From Bacteroidales bacterium (lineage in GTDB: Bacteria > Bacteroidota > Bacteroidia > Bacteroidales > Paludibacteraceae), in contig SUXC01000020.1 of the NCBI GenBank assembly GCA_015061165.1, positions 1 through 43,412 of the forward strand: a DNA stretch of 43,412 nucleotides. The letters run 5' to 3'. The translations under genes and the position numbers were made by a program. Numbering within the stretch: the stretch's first letter is position 1; each line of letters begins with the position of its first letter. Under the pieces are notes generated by a model that did not search any database, was not told the DNA's origin, and saw only the letters and a program-made list of their open reading frames with translations. Below are positions 31,537-41,114 of the stretch, piece after piece.

Positions 31537-32169
31537 ATGATATACTTACAACTATTTCTCAGTTTCCTAAAGATTGGACTCTTCGGTTTCGGTGGTGGAT
31601 TGGCTATCTTCTCGCTCATTCAACACGAGATTGAGGTGCATGGTTGGATGACACAAGAGGAGTTTGTGGATATTTTAGCGGTGAGCCAAGTTACCCCAGG
31701 ACCTATTGGCATCAACTGTGCTACCTATGTAGGCTATACTGCTACGGGCAATGTATGGGGCAGCCTATTGGCAACTACCGCAATCATCATTCCGAGCCTG
31801 ATTATCATGCTCAGTATTTGCAAGGTCTATTTCATCATCAGTACCCGATTTCAGCACAACATTTACTTCAACCGCACCATGCACATGTTGCGCTTATCGG
31901 TATTGGGAATGATTGGTGCCGCCGCCCTATTGTTGATGAAACCCATTGGTCAACCATCTGTCAGTTTTATTGATTGGAAAAGTTGGGTAATCTTCGCAGT
32001 GGTTTGCGTGTTCACCATATTGCCTATGTTCTTCAAAAAGTCCGATTCCAACGGAGAAATTGTGCAAAAAAAGAGTGCCGCCTTTTTCAAGACTGCACTC
32101 AACTTTCTTTCCCACCCTATCTTACTGATTATTTTAGCAGGGATTGCGGGATATTGGATTTACTCATAA
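31537..32169 (+). CDS. Chromate transporter, C-terminal-type half protein
   Basis: This encodes 210 residues. The CHR motif FLKIGLFGFGGGLAIFSLIQ is near the start, followed by EEFVDILAVSQVTPGPIGIN, and about six membrane helices. It pairs with the protein encoded 19 bp upstream to make a heterodimeric transporter. Its last codons overlap the 3' end of the convergent yihY-like gene by 6 bp, and no terminator separates them. Confidence 0.88.
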   Translation: MIYLQLFLSFLKIGLFGFGGGLAIFSLIQHEIEVHGWMTQEEFVDILAVSQVTPGPIGINCATYVGYTATGNVWGSLLATTAIIIPSLIIMLSICKVYFIISTRFQHNIYFNRTMHMLRLSVLGMIGAAALLLMKPIGQPSVSFIDWKSWVIFAVVCVFTILPMFFKKSDSNGEIVQKKSAAFFKTALNFLSHPILLIILAGIAGYWIYS

Positions 32170-33477
32170 ATCAGAAACTAATATATTGTCCGAAGTATTG
32201 GCTTCGCACATCTGAAGATAGCGTTTCCAGAAGGCGTGCATCTGAGGTGGCGTATGTTGCAGGAACGCCTCCGTTCCATGCGCAGCAACACGACCTAACA
32301 CTTTCTCCACCGTGATTTGGTGAGTATCCATCGCGGGCACAAAAGCAGGGTCTTCCTCCTGCTCGGATAACACTCGACGCACGATATTCGTCTCCTCTAA
32401 ACGCGAAAGCAACTGCTGCACCAATCGGATAGGCAACTGATTAGCCGCAGCCATCTCTTGAGCCGTCTCGGGCTGCTCGCCCTGCTCAAAACGACGAACG
32501 ATTACCGACAATAGATAGAGCATCACATAATCTTTGTAGCGGCGCGACATAGACTCCAAATCGCGCTCGTAAGCAAACATATCATTGTTTTGGATAGCAA
32601 ATGCCAATTGTGCGCCCACCAACAGGAGCCAACAAGTGATATGCAACCATATCAGTATCAATGGAATTGCCGAAAATGCACCATATACCACGCTCATGCG
32701 AGTAAAAGCCATCACCAGATATACGCTAAACATCTGTACCACCTGGAATAATACACCCATGATTATACCTGGGATTACGGCTGACACAAAACGTACTTTA
32801 GTATTTGGAATAGCACTAAATATCCATGTAAACACCGCAGCCGATACTACAAATGGTACCAAACGCAACAGTACCCTGCGGATAGGTTCAATTGCCTGCA
32901 TCACAGGAGATAAGGCAGCTGTTGAGTTCAGGAAAATAGAAATACCAGATGTGAGAATAATCAAGATTGGCACCAACAAGAGCACCACCATGTAATTAGT
33001 CAGTCGTCTGCCAAACGAACGCGACTGCTTCACGTTCCAGATATTGTTGAACGACAACTCCAGCATATTAAAGAACGCATATACTGCCCAAATCAACACA
33101 ACCAAACCTATTCCCAGAAACACCCCGCCACGTGCGGTTTCTAAATAGCGTTCCACCCATTCCATAACAATGGGTACAATATTGGCTTCTGCTAAAAAAC
33201 TTGTTGACAATCTATCCTTTAGCAGTTCTTCAAATCCAAAGCCACGTGCAATAGCAAACACCCCTGCAACCATCGGTACAAATGCGAACAACAAAGAGAA
33301 GGATAGTGAGTTTGCACGTACATTGAGTGCCTTATCTTTGAATCCTCGTACTACCAAGATTATCGTTTGCAACACACGATAACCTATACGTTTCTTAGGA
33401 TCATGAGTCGCTATCTGCGGCTGACGCCAAAGATCGTATTGGATGAAATTGCGTAGTTGTTGTAGTCGGTGCTTCAT
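32164..33477 (-). CDS. YihY/BrkB-family membrane protein
   Basis: This encodes 437 residues: a hydrophilic N-terminus, six membrane helices between ~60 and ~310 with typical YihY stretches (NSLSFSLLFAFVPMVAGVFAIA, split here as SLLFAFVPM and VFAIARGFG, and VYGAFSAIPLILIWLHITCW as AFSAIPLILIWL), and a cytoplasmic C-terminal extension of ~120 residues resembling a winged helix (QLPIRLVQQLLSRLEETNIV). This extension is usual in Bacteroidota members. It was once annotated as RNase BN, now disproved; function is unknown, possibly transport. It is the last gene of an operon with the S41 protease and dCMP deaminase. Confidence 0.88.
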   Translation of the reverse strand: MKHRLQQLRNFIQYDLWRQPQIATHDPKKRIGYRVLQTIILVVRGFKDKALNVRANSLSFSLLFAFVPMVAGVFAIARGFGFEELLKDRLSTSFLAEANIVPIVMEWVERYLETARGGVFLGIGLVVLIWAVYAFFNMLELSFNNIWNVKQSRSFGRRLTNYMVVLLLVPILIILTSGISIFLNSTAALSPVMQAIEPIRRVLLRLVPFVVSAAVFTWIFSAIPNTKVRFVSAVIPGIIMGVLFQVVQMFSVYLVMAFTRMSVVYGAFSAIPLILIWLHITCWLLLVGAQLAFAIQNNDMFAYERDLESMSRRYKDYVMLYLLSVIVRRFEQGEQPETAQEMAAANQLPIRLVQQLLSRLEETNIVRRVLSEQEEDPAFVPAMDTHQITVEKVLGRVAAHGTEAFLQHTPPQMHAFWKRYLQMCEANTSDNILVSDL

Positions 33478-33516
33478 AAGTATCGTGTAGCGTTGTATAG
33501 GATGGTGTAGTATGGT

Positions 33517-35148
33517 TTATTGAGGCGAGGTGGTGAGGTGTTCTACGGCCTTTATGGTTACATCATCATCGCGCTCGAAGAGAGGGAAGAAGCCTTCATC
33601 ATTCAATATATTGCGCACGATATATGCATTCACTAAACGCACCAACAGCGGTTTGGACTTCGCCAATTGCTCGGGATTAGGCTCTACCCCTTTCTTCTGA
33701 GCAAAAGCCACGAACTCATCGAGCCAATTGGCTTTCAGCAGGTGCTTCTCCAATGACTGCCAATCCTTATACTTGCTGAGTTCTTTGCGATGGCGGTCGG
33801 TGTATTGATATGCAAACTGATAGGTATAGGCGCGATTAACTACCTGATTGAAATAAGGGGTGTAGAGGGTTGTATCACGCCCCACAAACACATCGGGCAT
33901 GATTCCTCCGCCACCACGCACCACACGACCATTCTTGGTCAAATACACGGTGGAATCGGCTATTTGGACACTATCTGCAGAATAGAACTCGCCATGCTCA
34001 AAGCGATTGATGAGATCCATAGCATAGTCTTCGCCTTCACCCATCTTGTAGGGTTTTTGGATACTGCGTCCCGAAGGAGTGTAGTAGCGCGCTACCGTCA
34101 GACGAACAGCACTGCCATCGGCAAAAGGTATCTGCTGTTGCACCAATCCCTTGCCAAACGAGCGACGACCAACGATAATAGCACGGTCGTTATCCTGCAT
34201 CGCGCCTGCAAAAATCTCACTGGCAGAAGCTGAGAAATTGTCAATCAGCACCACCAACTTCTCGCGTTGGAATCGTCCCGCACCGTTGGCACGAGCCTCA
34301 TAGCGAGGGTATGAACGACCTTCGGAATACACAATCATATCGCCTTTGCCGAGGAACTCATTTGCCATTTTTATGGCTTGATCCATAAATCCACCCGAGT
34401 TCTCGCGCAAGTCCACGATATATGCGGTTGCACCCTGCCCTTTCAGCGATGCCATAGCAGCAATAAACTCGTCGTAGGTATTCTCTCCAAAGCGATTCAC
34501 CCGCACGAAACCAATCCTCTCGCCTTTAGCCTCATCGCCTTCAATGATAAACTTAGCATCTACCGAGTGGATAGGTATCTCGCCACGTGTGATAGTGAAA
34601 GGCAGTATCTCTGTCGTGCCGCTGCGCATGACACCTATCTTCACCTCAGTGCCTTTTGGTCCACGGAGGGCATGCATCACGCGCTCATTGGTAATGGTCT
34701 TGCCTGTGAAGTTAGAGTCATTGACCATCACAATCTTGTCGCCTGCCAACACGCCTATGCCCTCAGATGGTCCACCTGAAATCACAGACACCACCTGCAC
34801 CGTATCATTTTGGATGGAGAATTGCACACCGATGCCCGAGAAAGAGGCAGAAAGTTCCGAATTGACCATTTCCAAATCTTCTTTGGGGATATAGGCAGAG
34901 TGCGGGTCAAGACGTTTCACCACTTCCATCATTACTTCATCGGTGATACTATCCACGTTTATCGGATCCACGTATGCTTGGTTCATCAACTGAAGCAGTT
35001 GATCAACTTTCGATTCAGGTTGCTGAAACAGCATACCATTTTGAATGTAAAAACGCTGTGCATTGACTTTGTTCGACACAGCATTACCAACGAGGAAGCC
35101 TATTAGTAGGCAGACGATAGTTAGAGTGGGAAATACATACTTTTTCAT
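33517..35148 (-). CDS. S41 C-terminal processing peptidase
   Basis: This encodes 543 residues: an N-terminal signal anchor (~5-25), a PDZ domain at ~90-175 (GIGVQF, GGPSEGIGVLAGDKIV), the S41 catalytic core with the serine in SASASE (306-311) and the lysine in RSFGKG (Lys333), and a long C-terminal helical region. It cleaves proteins near their C-termini in the periplasm, with roles in lipoprotein and cell-wall enzyme turnover. The gene is 25 bp from dCMP deaminase and 39 bp from the YihY gene. The short gap downstream has a TGTATAGG/TGTGTAG repeat of 10-bp period. Confidence 0.95.
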   Translation of the reverse strand: MKKYVFPTLTIVCLLIGFLVGNAVSNKVNAQRFYIQNGMLFQQPESKVDQLLQLMNQAYVDPINVDSITDEVMMEVVKRLDPHSAYIPKEDLEMVNSELSASFSGIGVQFSIQNDTVQVVSVISGGPSEGIGVLAGDKIVMVNDSNFTGKTITNERVMHALRGPKGTEVKIGVMRSGTTEILPFTITRGEIPIHSVDAKFIIEGDEAKGERIGFVRVNRFGENTYDEFIAAMASLKGQGATAYIVDLRENSGGFMDQAIKMANEFLGKGDMIVYSEGRSYPRYEARANGAGRFQREKLVVLIDNFSASASEIFAGAMQDNDRAIIVGRRSFGKGLVQQQIPFADGSAVRLTVARYYTPSGRSIQKPYKMGEGEDYAMDLINRFEHGEFYSADSVQIADSTVYLTKNGRVVRGGGGIMPDVFVGRDTTLYTPYFNQVVNRAYTYQFAYQYTDRHRKELSKYKDWQSLEKHLLKANWLDEFVAFAQKKGVEPNPEQLAKSKPLLVRLVNAYIVRNILNDEGFFPLFERDDDVTIKAVEHLTTSPQ

Positions 35149-35173
35149 ACAAATTTAGGTTAAAGGTTAGAGG

Positions 35174-35605
35174 TTAAAGGTTAGAGGCAGGGGTATCCGG
35201 CATAAAGTCCACCTGCACGCCTGCGCGCTCCAGCAGTTCCACGCCGTCCATGATACGGTATTTCTCGCCATACACCACGCGCTTTATGCCCGACTGGATA
35301 ATCAGTTTCGCGCACTCCATACAGGGCGAAGCGGTTACATAGAGCGTGGCGCCGTCGCTGCTGTTGTGACTGCGTGCCACTTTGGTGAGTGCATTGGCTT
35401 CAGCGTGCAGTACGTATGGCTTGGAGACATTGTCTTCCTCGCACACGTTCTCGAAGCCACTGGGTGTACCATTGTAACCATCGGAGATAATCATCTGATC
35501 TTTGACTAAGATTGCACCTACCTTGCGGCGAATGCAATAACTATTTTCTGACCATGTGCGCGCCATGCGCATATAGAGGTAATCACGTTGTGTTTGTTTG
35601 TCCAT
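35174..35605 (-). CDS. Deoxycytidylate deaminase (ComE-type zinc deaminase)
   Basis: This encodes 143 residues. Zinc/catalytic site HAEANAL (His67, Glu69) and PCMEC (Cys95, Cys98), with the dCMP-deaminase-specific GYNGTPSG near 43-50. It converts dCMP to dUMP for thymidylate synthesis. It is the first gene of the operon with the S41 protease and YihY, behind a standard promoter at 35654-35685. A consensus-quality sigma-54-like site lies further upstream (35755-35769). Confidence 0.93.
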   Translation of the reverse strand: MDKQTQRDYLYMRMARTWSENSYCIRRKVGAILVKDQMIISDGYNGTPSGFENVCEEDNVSKPYVLHAEANALTKVARSHNSSDGATLYVTASPCMECAKLIIQSGIKRVVYGEKYRIMDGVELLERAGVQVDFMPDTPASNL

Positions 35606-35653
35606 AGGGTATGGTGGAGTATTTTTTAATATTGTTTAGTATTGTTGCGACTG

Positions 35654-35685
35654 CAAAGTTACAATTTTTTCTTCAAATAGGCAAA
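35654..35685 (-). promoter_or_regulatory. Bacteroidota promoter of the dCMP deaminase operon
   Basis: On the - strand TTTG (35682-35685), 20 bp, TAACTTTG (35654-35661). Confidence 0.78.
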
Positions 35686-35754
35686 TGTATGTGTAAAAAA
35701 GTGCCATTTTCAGAAGCTTGCACGTCATTTTATGGCTCTACACGCATAATCAAG

Positions 35755-35769
35755 GCAAAATCCGTGCCA
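35755..35769 (-). promoter_or_regulatory. Candidate fourth sigma-54 promoter
   Basis: On the - strand TTGGCACG-N4-TTGCC, the same quality as the adaptor promoter. It would start ~138 nt before dCMP deaminase. The TGTAAAG dyads are not present upstream, so if real it answers to another activator. Confidence 0.45.
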
Positions 35770-35790
35770 AAAGGATCCTACCATAATAGC

Positions 35791-35827
35791 AAAACAGGAC
35801 TGCCAAGTAGTTTGGCAGTCCTGTTTT
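35791..35827 (-). terminator. Terminator after the lipoprotein gene
   Basis: A 16-bp perfect stem (35791-35806 with 35812-35827, core GGACTGCC/GGCAGTCC), loop 5 nt, flanked by A and T runs. Confidence 0.85.
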
Positions 35828-35849
35828 TATTTACTGAATAACACCTATT

Positions 35850-36494
35850 CTATAGTAGCTTCGCTCCCTCTGTGTTCCAAAAGGCAAAGATATAATACTG
35901 CATACTGCATTGCATAGTAAATATCATTCTCTCCTCTTTCTCGGTCAGAATAGTGTTGATTAACTTCATATACTCCTCGGTATAGTCTCGCATCTCGCGA
36001 ACACTGAGTTTCATTCCGTATTTCATAAAATCATCAAGCACTTTCTCATACTGATCTGTCAGCTTTGTCTTTTTCAACTCATCCAAGTCTGCTTGCATGA
36101 TTTGCGTCTTCAATTGTTCGTCTAATGGTCCTGCCAGTTTCTCTGTCTCTGCCATCACACCCTGTTTCAACTCATCTTGCGACATCCCTTCTGACTTTGC
36201 CAAAAATTCTTTACTAAACACACGTTCCAACACCTTGTACATCAATTTGCCACTATTAGCACCTTTATATGTGCAGCGCAATTCAAAATCAGCCTCTACA
36301 ATTGTGTCTGCTGATTGTGTACTGTCTTGCAATAACTGGTCGTACTTTTGATTCAACTTCGCAACTTCAGTATTAAACATTTCCCAACCCTCTTCATAAC
36401 TGTACGTTGGTTTTGTTTCTTTACTGCAAGAGTTAAAACACATCCCGATGGCCACTAAGCCAATCAAGGAAAATACTACAAATGATTTTTTCAT
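35850..36494 (-). CDS. Lipoprotein of unknown function
   Basis: This encodes 214 residues. Signal peptide with lipobox ending FNSC (Cys at ~23), so it should be lipid-anchored. The mature protein is mostly helical and charged (coiled-coil-like stretches EVAKLNQKYDQLLQDS and EFLAKSEGMSQDELKQ) and has no catalytic motif I recognise. The region after the lipid anchor repeats a Glu/Lys/Leu pattern, compatible with a small periplasmic chaperone or scaffold, but this is only an impression. It is a single-gene unit with its own promoter and terminator. Confidence 0.7.
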   Translation of the reverse strand: MKKSFVVFSLIGLVAIGMCFNSCSKETKPTYSYEEGWEMFNTEVAKLNQKYDQLLQDSTQSADTIVEADFELRCTYKGANSGKLMYKVLERVFSKEFLAKSEGMSQDELKQGVMAETEKLAGPLDEQLKTQIMQADLDELKKTKLTDQYEKVLDDFMKYGMKLSVREMRDYTEEYMKLINTILTEKEERMIFTMQCSMQYYIFAFWNTEGAKLL

Positions 36495-36556
36495 ACTAAA
36501 TTATTTTTAATTGGTTAATAAACGTTTTGCGCAACCCACTTGGTTGAATTGCGGTG

Positions 36557-36588
36557 CAAAGGTACTGCCTTTTCGGCATGTGTACAAA
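36557..36588 (-). promoter_or_regulatory. Bacteroidota promoter of the lipoprotein gene
   Basis: On the - strand TTTG (36585-36588), 20 bp, TACCTTTG (36557-36564). Confidence 0.78.
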
Positions 36589-36607
36589 AAATATAGCGCA
36601 CAAAACA

Positions 36608-36646
36608 AAACTTGCAATCGATTTATTATCAAGCGATTGCAAGTTT
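36608..36646 (-). terminator. Terminator of the TPR regulator gene
   Basis: A 13-bp perfect stem, AAACTTGCAATCG (36608-36620) with CGATTGCAAGTTT (36634-36646), is followed on the - strand by TTTTGTTTTG-like sequence. Confidence 0.8.
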
Positions 36647-36682
36647 ATCCTGCGCACAAATGCTAAAAAGGTACTATTTTAC

Positions 36683-38167
36683 TCAATCAGAGATAGCCAA
36701 ACCTACCAAAAAATCGTATAAATTTGCAGCGGTGGTGCCTAATTTTTGGGCAGTACGTTGTTTGAATGTGCGAATACCTACTGCTGAATAAATTATATAT
36801 TCTGCTAATACTTTTGTACTCACATCGTAGTAAAGCAGACAATATATACACAAACGGATTTCTTTTTCGGATAGTTTTCTCTCTGCCAACTTATCCAATA
36901 AACAGAGCAATGACTGATTCAGCTCAGTGCGCATTTTTTCATAGTTGCTCCATTCTTTATTCGGTTTCGGATAGCGCGCACGGAAATGCTCCACATGTTG
37001 CATCAGTGCCTCCAAGCGTTGATTGCGTTGTTCCTCCAAGGTCTGATGGTATTCCATTTCGGCTTGCTGTACTGCCTCTGCTTGCGCATGCACCTCCTTT
37101 TTGGCTCTCTGCCAGTACCACAATAGCACTACCACTACCGAAATAGCCAATAATCCCGCTAAACAATATAGCAACACGCGCCAACGATACACCTCGCAAT
37201 ATGCTAAGTACTTCTCAAACACTTGTATGCCATCTAACGAATCTATTTTCTTTGCCTCTGATTTTCGACGTTCATCCATACGCAAACTGGCAAGACTATC
37301 GGCGGCTAATATGTCATTATTCAAAATAGCGTGCTTATGCAAAATATAATAGGCACTTACATTATTACTGGGCACATCATTATATTCACCAACCACTTTC
37401 TGTGCATAATATACAGCCGAATCCATTTGACCCAAATCATAAAAAGCACCTGCCAAGACACATGCTCTCCATGAATCTGTTATCGGATTCCTTTGCAAGT
37501 AATAAACAATTGAATCAGGTGAAGTAGATACTTTGAGTCGGTAAAAATATGCTGCTCGAACATCATTTAAATACCATTTATACTCTTCATCAAAAGAATA
37601 TTCCGCCGCTAATTGCCATAAACTATCAGCCTCACAAAAATTCTTTAATGCATGATTTCGTACACTAAGATTCAGTAGGCTATGTGCATAATACCATTCA
37701 TCGCCACTTCGTGTAAATTCTTGATGAGCTCGTTCATAGAATAGTAGTGACAAACTATCCCTGTTATAATCCCCACAGATTCCTGCCATGCACGAATTGA
37801 CTCTTCCGCGATAGATAGGGTCGTCAATCTTCAGCCAGTCGGCTGCTACGTAACACTCCGCTGCACGCGCCACTTGGCTATAATTGTCTTCCAAGTTGCG
37901 CCCCATATAGTAGAACGCTTTACCCAACGTACTGCGTTTGAAGGTTCTGCCCAAAGGGTTATTCAGCGTATGAATCGCTTTGCGCAGTGCTACCGTATCA
38001 TTATAAATAAGGTGTTGCGTCTGATCAATACTATCTGCCATAGCAACCACAGCCTCTGCCTCGCGCCACCCACACGAACTCAACCCGCACATCACACTAC
38101 ACACCAACCCCAACACACAGACCCATCTGCATGCATTATGCCATATATATTTTATCGATTTCAGCAT
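36683..38167 (-). CDS. Membrane-anchored TPR protein with C-terminal DNA-binding-like domain
   Basis: This encodes 494 residues from the ATG at 38167; a GTG at 38224 overlaps the upstream stop and is less likely. A lipoprotein-type signal ends LSSC (Cys32). Periplasmic TPR-like helices follow to ~320, a membrane helix at ~325-350 (VLLYCLAGLLAISVVVVLLW), a coiled coil at ~355-400, and a C-terminal ~60 residues (LCIYCLLYYDVSTKVLAEYI, VGIRTFKQRTAQKLGT) shaped like the helix-turn-helix of Bacteroidota one-component regulators. Such proteins sense outside and act on DNA inside. It follows the C10 protease gene by 53 bp and may regulate or be co-expressed with it. Confidence 0.7.
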   Translation of the reverse strand: MLKSIKYIWHNACRWVCVLGLVCSVMCGLSSCGWREAEAVVAMADSIDQTQHLIYNDTVALRKAIHTLNNPLGRTFKRSTLGKAFYYMGRNLEDNYSQVARAAECYVAADWLKIDDPIYRGRVNSCMAGICGDYNRDSLSLLFYERAHQEFTRSGDEWYYAHSLLNLSVRNHALKNFCEADSLWQLAAEYSFDEEYKWYLNDVRAAYFYRLKVSTSPDSIVYYLQRNPITDSWRACVLAGAFYDLGQMDSAVYYAQKVVGEYNDVPSNNVSAYYILHKHAILNNDILAADSLASLRMDERRKSEAKKIDSLDGIQVFEKYLAYCEVYRWRVLLYCLAGLLAISVVVVLLWYWQRAKKEVHAQAEAVQQAEMEYHQTLEEQRNQRLEALMQHVEHFRARYPKPNKEWSNYEKMRTELNQSLLCLLDKLAERKLSEKEIRLCIYCLLYYDVSTKVLAEYIIYSAVGIRTFKQRTAQKLGTTAANLYDFLVGLAISD

Positions 38168-38220
38168 GTATGTACTTTTATAAGCATGGATAGCGTGCAG
38201 TTTCTGTAGTGTAGAACCAA

Positions 38221-40956
38221 TCACCTTGTTTTGGCACCCATGACATTGAAGACCTCACCATTGCGGATGATGAGAAGTTGACCGTCCTTTACGACTTTTT
38301 CTACACGGACAGTTTCTGTAGCAATATCCTCTATGGCAGTTGGTACTACCTCAATAACCAGTCTCACCTCGTCTGCCAGATATTGTTTATCCTCATCTAC
38401 AGGGCGCACACATACCGTATATGTACCCATTTCTGGTGCCTTGAACGAGATCTCTTTGTCGGAAGTATAGAGTTTGCCTATCTGTTTGTTCTTCGCATTC
38501 AGCAGACGCACTTCCACCATAGGCGCCGCGCTCTCCCAAGCAAAAGTCACCTTCATATCCTCAATGCTAACCAGTGTCAGCGAGGTGATACTATAGTCAC
38601 GTTGGGTAGATTCTTCGTGATGCTCGTATATGTAACCCTTGATCTCAGGCGTTGTGCCGTTGTAGTTCTGCAGTGCACCTAACACCACCACCTCATTGCC
38701 CAGCGAGAGTTCTTCACCTGTTATATAGTCGGTATTGTTGAGCCAACGGGTGTTGTAGCAATAGAGTTGATCGGTGCTTGTGCCATCATTCGAAATATCA
38801 AAGCGCGCCGACTGATATTGCATAATCTGTTCTGGAGTATTACGCATATTGGAGATTAGACCGCGCACAAAATAGGACATGACCGTTTCCTCCGTATCGG
38901 TAAAAGACTGAGCTATGCTCAATGCGTATGTAGGAGTCAGCCATGCGGCAAGCTTATAGGTCACCTGGCTGTCATAATAGTACGCGCTATTACCCTCCCG
39001 CAAAAGCCATGTAGGCATAACGGAACATTCCTCTTGAAGCACTTCTCCCTCTATCACCATGTAATATGCTACGTGCAGCGCACCATTCTCGCCCTCGCTA
39101 ATGGTTAAGTGCAGTTGTTCGGGCGTGTATATCTTGCTTGCTGCTTGACTGATACCTATAGCATATATGGCGGTACTGATATTACCCGGTTGTCCAATAG
39201 TCGCAGCGTCCATCACATACGTTCCAATGACGGATGTTGCGCTATTGCTTCTTAGGGCAAGTTGTATACCAACATCTGTGTTGGAAGGCTCTGAGGACGA
39301 GAATCCATCCGAATAGAGTGTTAACTGCCATTCTTTGGTACCATTCATGTTCATTATTTGTGCTTGCGTAATAGGTTCGAGCTCTACTGGTTCTTGTGCA
39401 GCGAACGTGATTGTTGACTCGTGGATAGTCATCGGCATGCGCATAGTACCTTTGTTTTTCACCAAGATGGAGCGAATCGTATTGGTTCGGTCTCTATAAA
39501 CCACCTCTAAGGTATATTCACCTGCGGGCAGTTCCTTGGGAATAGCATGCGATAGTGGGACAGGCGAAGCATAGAAGTAACCCGATGCCAACTCAAACTC
39601 TTGTATCTCCACCTCACTGACAACTGCATTGTTGCTATCACAGATGCGATACATGAGAACACCCGCAGCATCTACGATACCTCGACTCATGAAACCAGAC
39701 AATTCGAATTTCACTCTCTCATTTCTTCCTATCTCATCCGGAGATGTGCGTTCTATGGCTGCGACACTTATGAGTGGCGAACCAACACCACCTTGATTGG
39801 GCTGAATACCCGTATATGCTGATACACCTTTAGTAAATGCCAAATTGCTGCTACTGCCACCCGTACCTTGTACATCAGGATCAAGCGCAGAGAATGCGTA
39901 GTAGCCATTCGAAATACCGTCCCAACCCCAGTTGATATGCAAGAAGCCGTCTTCATCCATACCATCGCACAGAAAAGCGTGTCCCTCGCCATTGATAGTA
40001 CTTCCTTCCATAAACACAGGGCGACCTGCTTCCAAATCATCCGCAATCTGCCACAATATATCTATTTCACCCATATAATTTTTAGGCAAAACAGCGATAT
40101 TCGCATCATAATCAAAATACGTATGCAAGGCCTTCAGCGCATTGATAGCGATAGCCCCACTGAAGTTGGGTGTATAATCCATATCCACAGCAATACCCAC
40201 ATGCGACATCAGCGTCGCCACTGCTGTCTCCTGCTCTTCAGAATACGCACCTGTGTAATCAGGCAGCATGTTGGCCCAGTCGTATACCGTTGCACCAAAA
40301 TCTGCACTCAAGGACAGCTTGTAGGAGTTGGTCTTATAGGAGTGATTACCTTTGCCTTGCACAGGGTATTGATGCTTGTACATGATTTGCGCTATAGCGG
40401 TTGCGACACAACCAGTTGGTGTCTTGTAGCCACTAACAAGAGGGCACAAGTTGTTGTAAGGTTCGGTTTGTCCCCAACATACACCCTCCAACAATGGCTC
40501 TATCGTAGGAAAATGCGCTGGAGTGAGCGGCCTCAGCACCTGAATAGCGTTCATACTATTGGACAGAGGCGATGCTGGAGTGAGCGTCGCCAACTCCTCG
40601 GCATACATCTTCAACCAGAATTGCATATTCTCTGGTATATTCTCCGCATCAAAACGCCCCGTATCTGCATATCCCAAGACTTCGCGTGCCATATCTTCTG
40701 CAGAGACCAACACAAAACCATTCTCGTCCATTGCATTGAAGACATATATAGCAGGTGTCATCTTATCTACTTGGTAGTGGGTATAGACCCATTCCACAGA
40801 ACGGCTGGCAGCTACATGCTGCGCGTGCGATGCGTTCTCCGTACTGCGTTGCGCGATGAAGTTGTTAGCAGTTTGCATCGCTTCTTGCAATGTGCGTGCT
40901 TGCAGCAGCATGATACTGCTCAGCAATAGGAAGGTAATGGAGGCAATCTTTTTCAT
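38221..40956 (-). CDS. C10-family (streptopain-like) cysteine protease with T9SS-like tail
   Basis: This encodes 911 residues from the ATG at 40956 (a TTG three codons earlier is the longest frame). Signal peptide 1-20; Spi-type pro-domain ~21-150 that keeps the enzyme inactive; catalytic domain with Cys183 (TPTGCVATAIAQIM) and His326 (GEGHAFLCDG), followed by INWGWDG (341-347). A large C-terminal region of beta-sandwich modules follows, and the last residues are KDGQLLIIRNGEVFNVMGAK, the tail type shared with two other secreted proteins here. Relatives include streptopain, interpain and PrtT, which cleave host proteins. It is probably exported by T9SS and processed to active form. Confidence 0.93.
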   Translation of the reverse strand: MKKIASITFLLLSSIMLLQARTLQEAMQTANNFIAQRSTENASHAQHVAASRSVEWVYTHYQVDKMTPAIYVFNAMDENGFVLVSAEDMAREVLGYADTGRFDAENIPENMQFWLKMYAEELATLTPASPLSNSMNAIQVLRPLTPAHFPTIEPLLEGVCWGQTEPYNNLCPLVSGYKTPTGCVATAIAQIMYKHQYPVQGKGNHSYKTNSYKLSLSADFGATVYDWANMLPDYTGAYSEEQETAVATLMSHVGIAVDMDYTPNFSGAIAINALKALHTYFDYDANIAVLPKNYMGEIDILWQIADDLEAGRPVFMEGSTINGEGHAFLCDGMDEDGFLHINWGWDGISNGYYAFSALDPDVQGTGGSSSNLAFTKGVSAYTGIQPNQGGVGSPLISVAAIERTSPDEIGRNERVKFELSGFMSRGIVDAAGVLMYRICDSNNAVVSEVEIQEFELASGYFYASPVPLSHAIPKELPAGEYTLEVVYRDRTNTIRSILVKNKGTMRMPMTIHESTITFAAQEPVELEPITQAQIMNMNGTKEWQLTLYSDGFSSSEPSNTDVGIQLALRSNSATSVIGTYVMDAATIGQPGNISTAIYAIGISQAASKIYTPEQLHLTISEGENGALHVAYYMVIEGEVLQEECSVMPTWLLREGNSAYYYDSQVTYKLAAWLTPTYALSIAQSFTDTEETVMSYFVRGLISNMRNTPEQIMQYQSARFDISNDGTSTDQLYCYNTRWLNNTDYITGEELSLGNEVVVLGALQNYNGTTPEIKGYIYEHHEESTQRDYSITSLTLVSIEDMKVTFAWESAAPMVEVRLLNAKNKQIGKLYTSDKEISFKAPEMGTYTVCVRPVDEDKQYLADEVRLVIEVVPTAIEDIATETVRVEKVVKDGQLLIIRNGEVFNVMGAKTR

Positions 40957-41002
40957 AACAATCAAAATTAGCGGTTATTAATTGATTTCATCATTTCGCC
41001 TA

Positions 41003-41034
41003 CAAAGGTACTGAAAATCTTTGATATACGCAAA
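41003..41034 (-). promoter_or_regulatory. Bacteroidota promoter of the C10 protease gene
   Basis: On the - strand TTTG (41031-41034), 20 bp, TACCTTTG (41003-41010). Confidence 0.8.
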
Positions 41035-41114
41035 TATTTTGCATAAAATCGTGCATTTGGCGCAATTATAATCCGCCTGCATAAATGGCAGAGGAGTAGA
41101 AAGATTAGCAGAAA

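Noticed and set aside
32164..32169. Overlap of the chromate transporter and YihY genes as an annotation error
   Set aside because: Both stop codons are clear and both proteins have normal ends; a 6-bp convergent overlap is acceptable.
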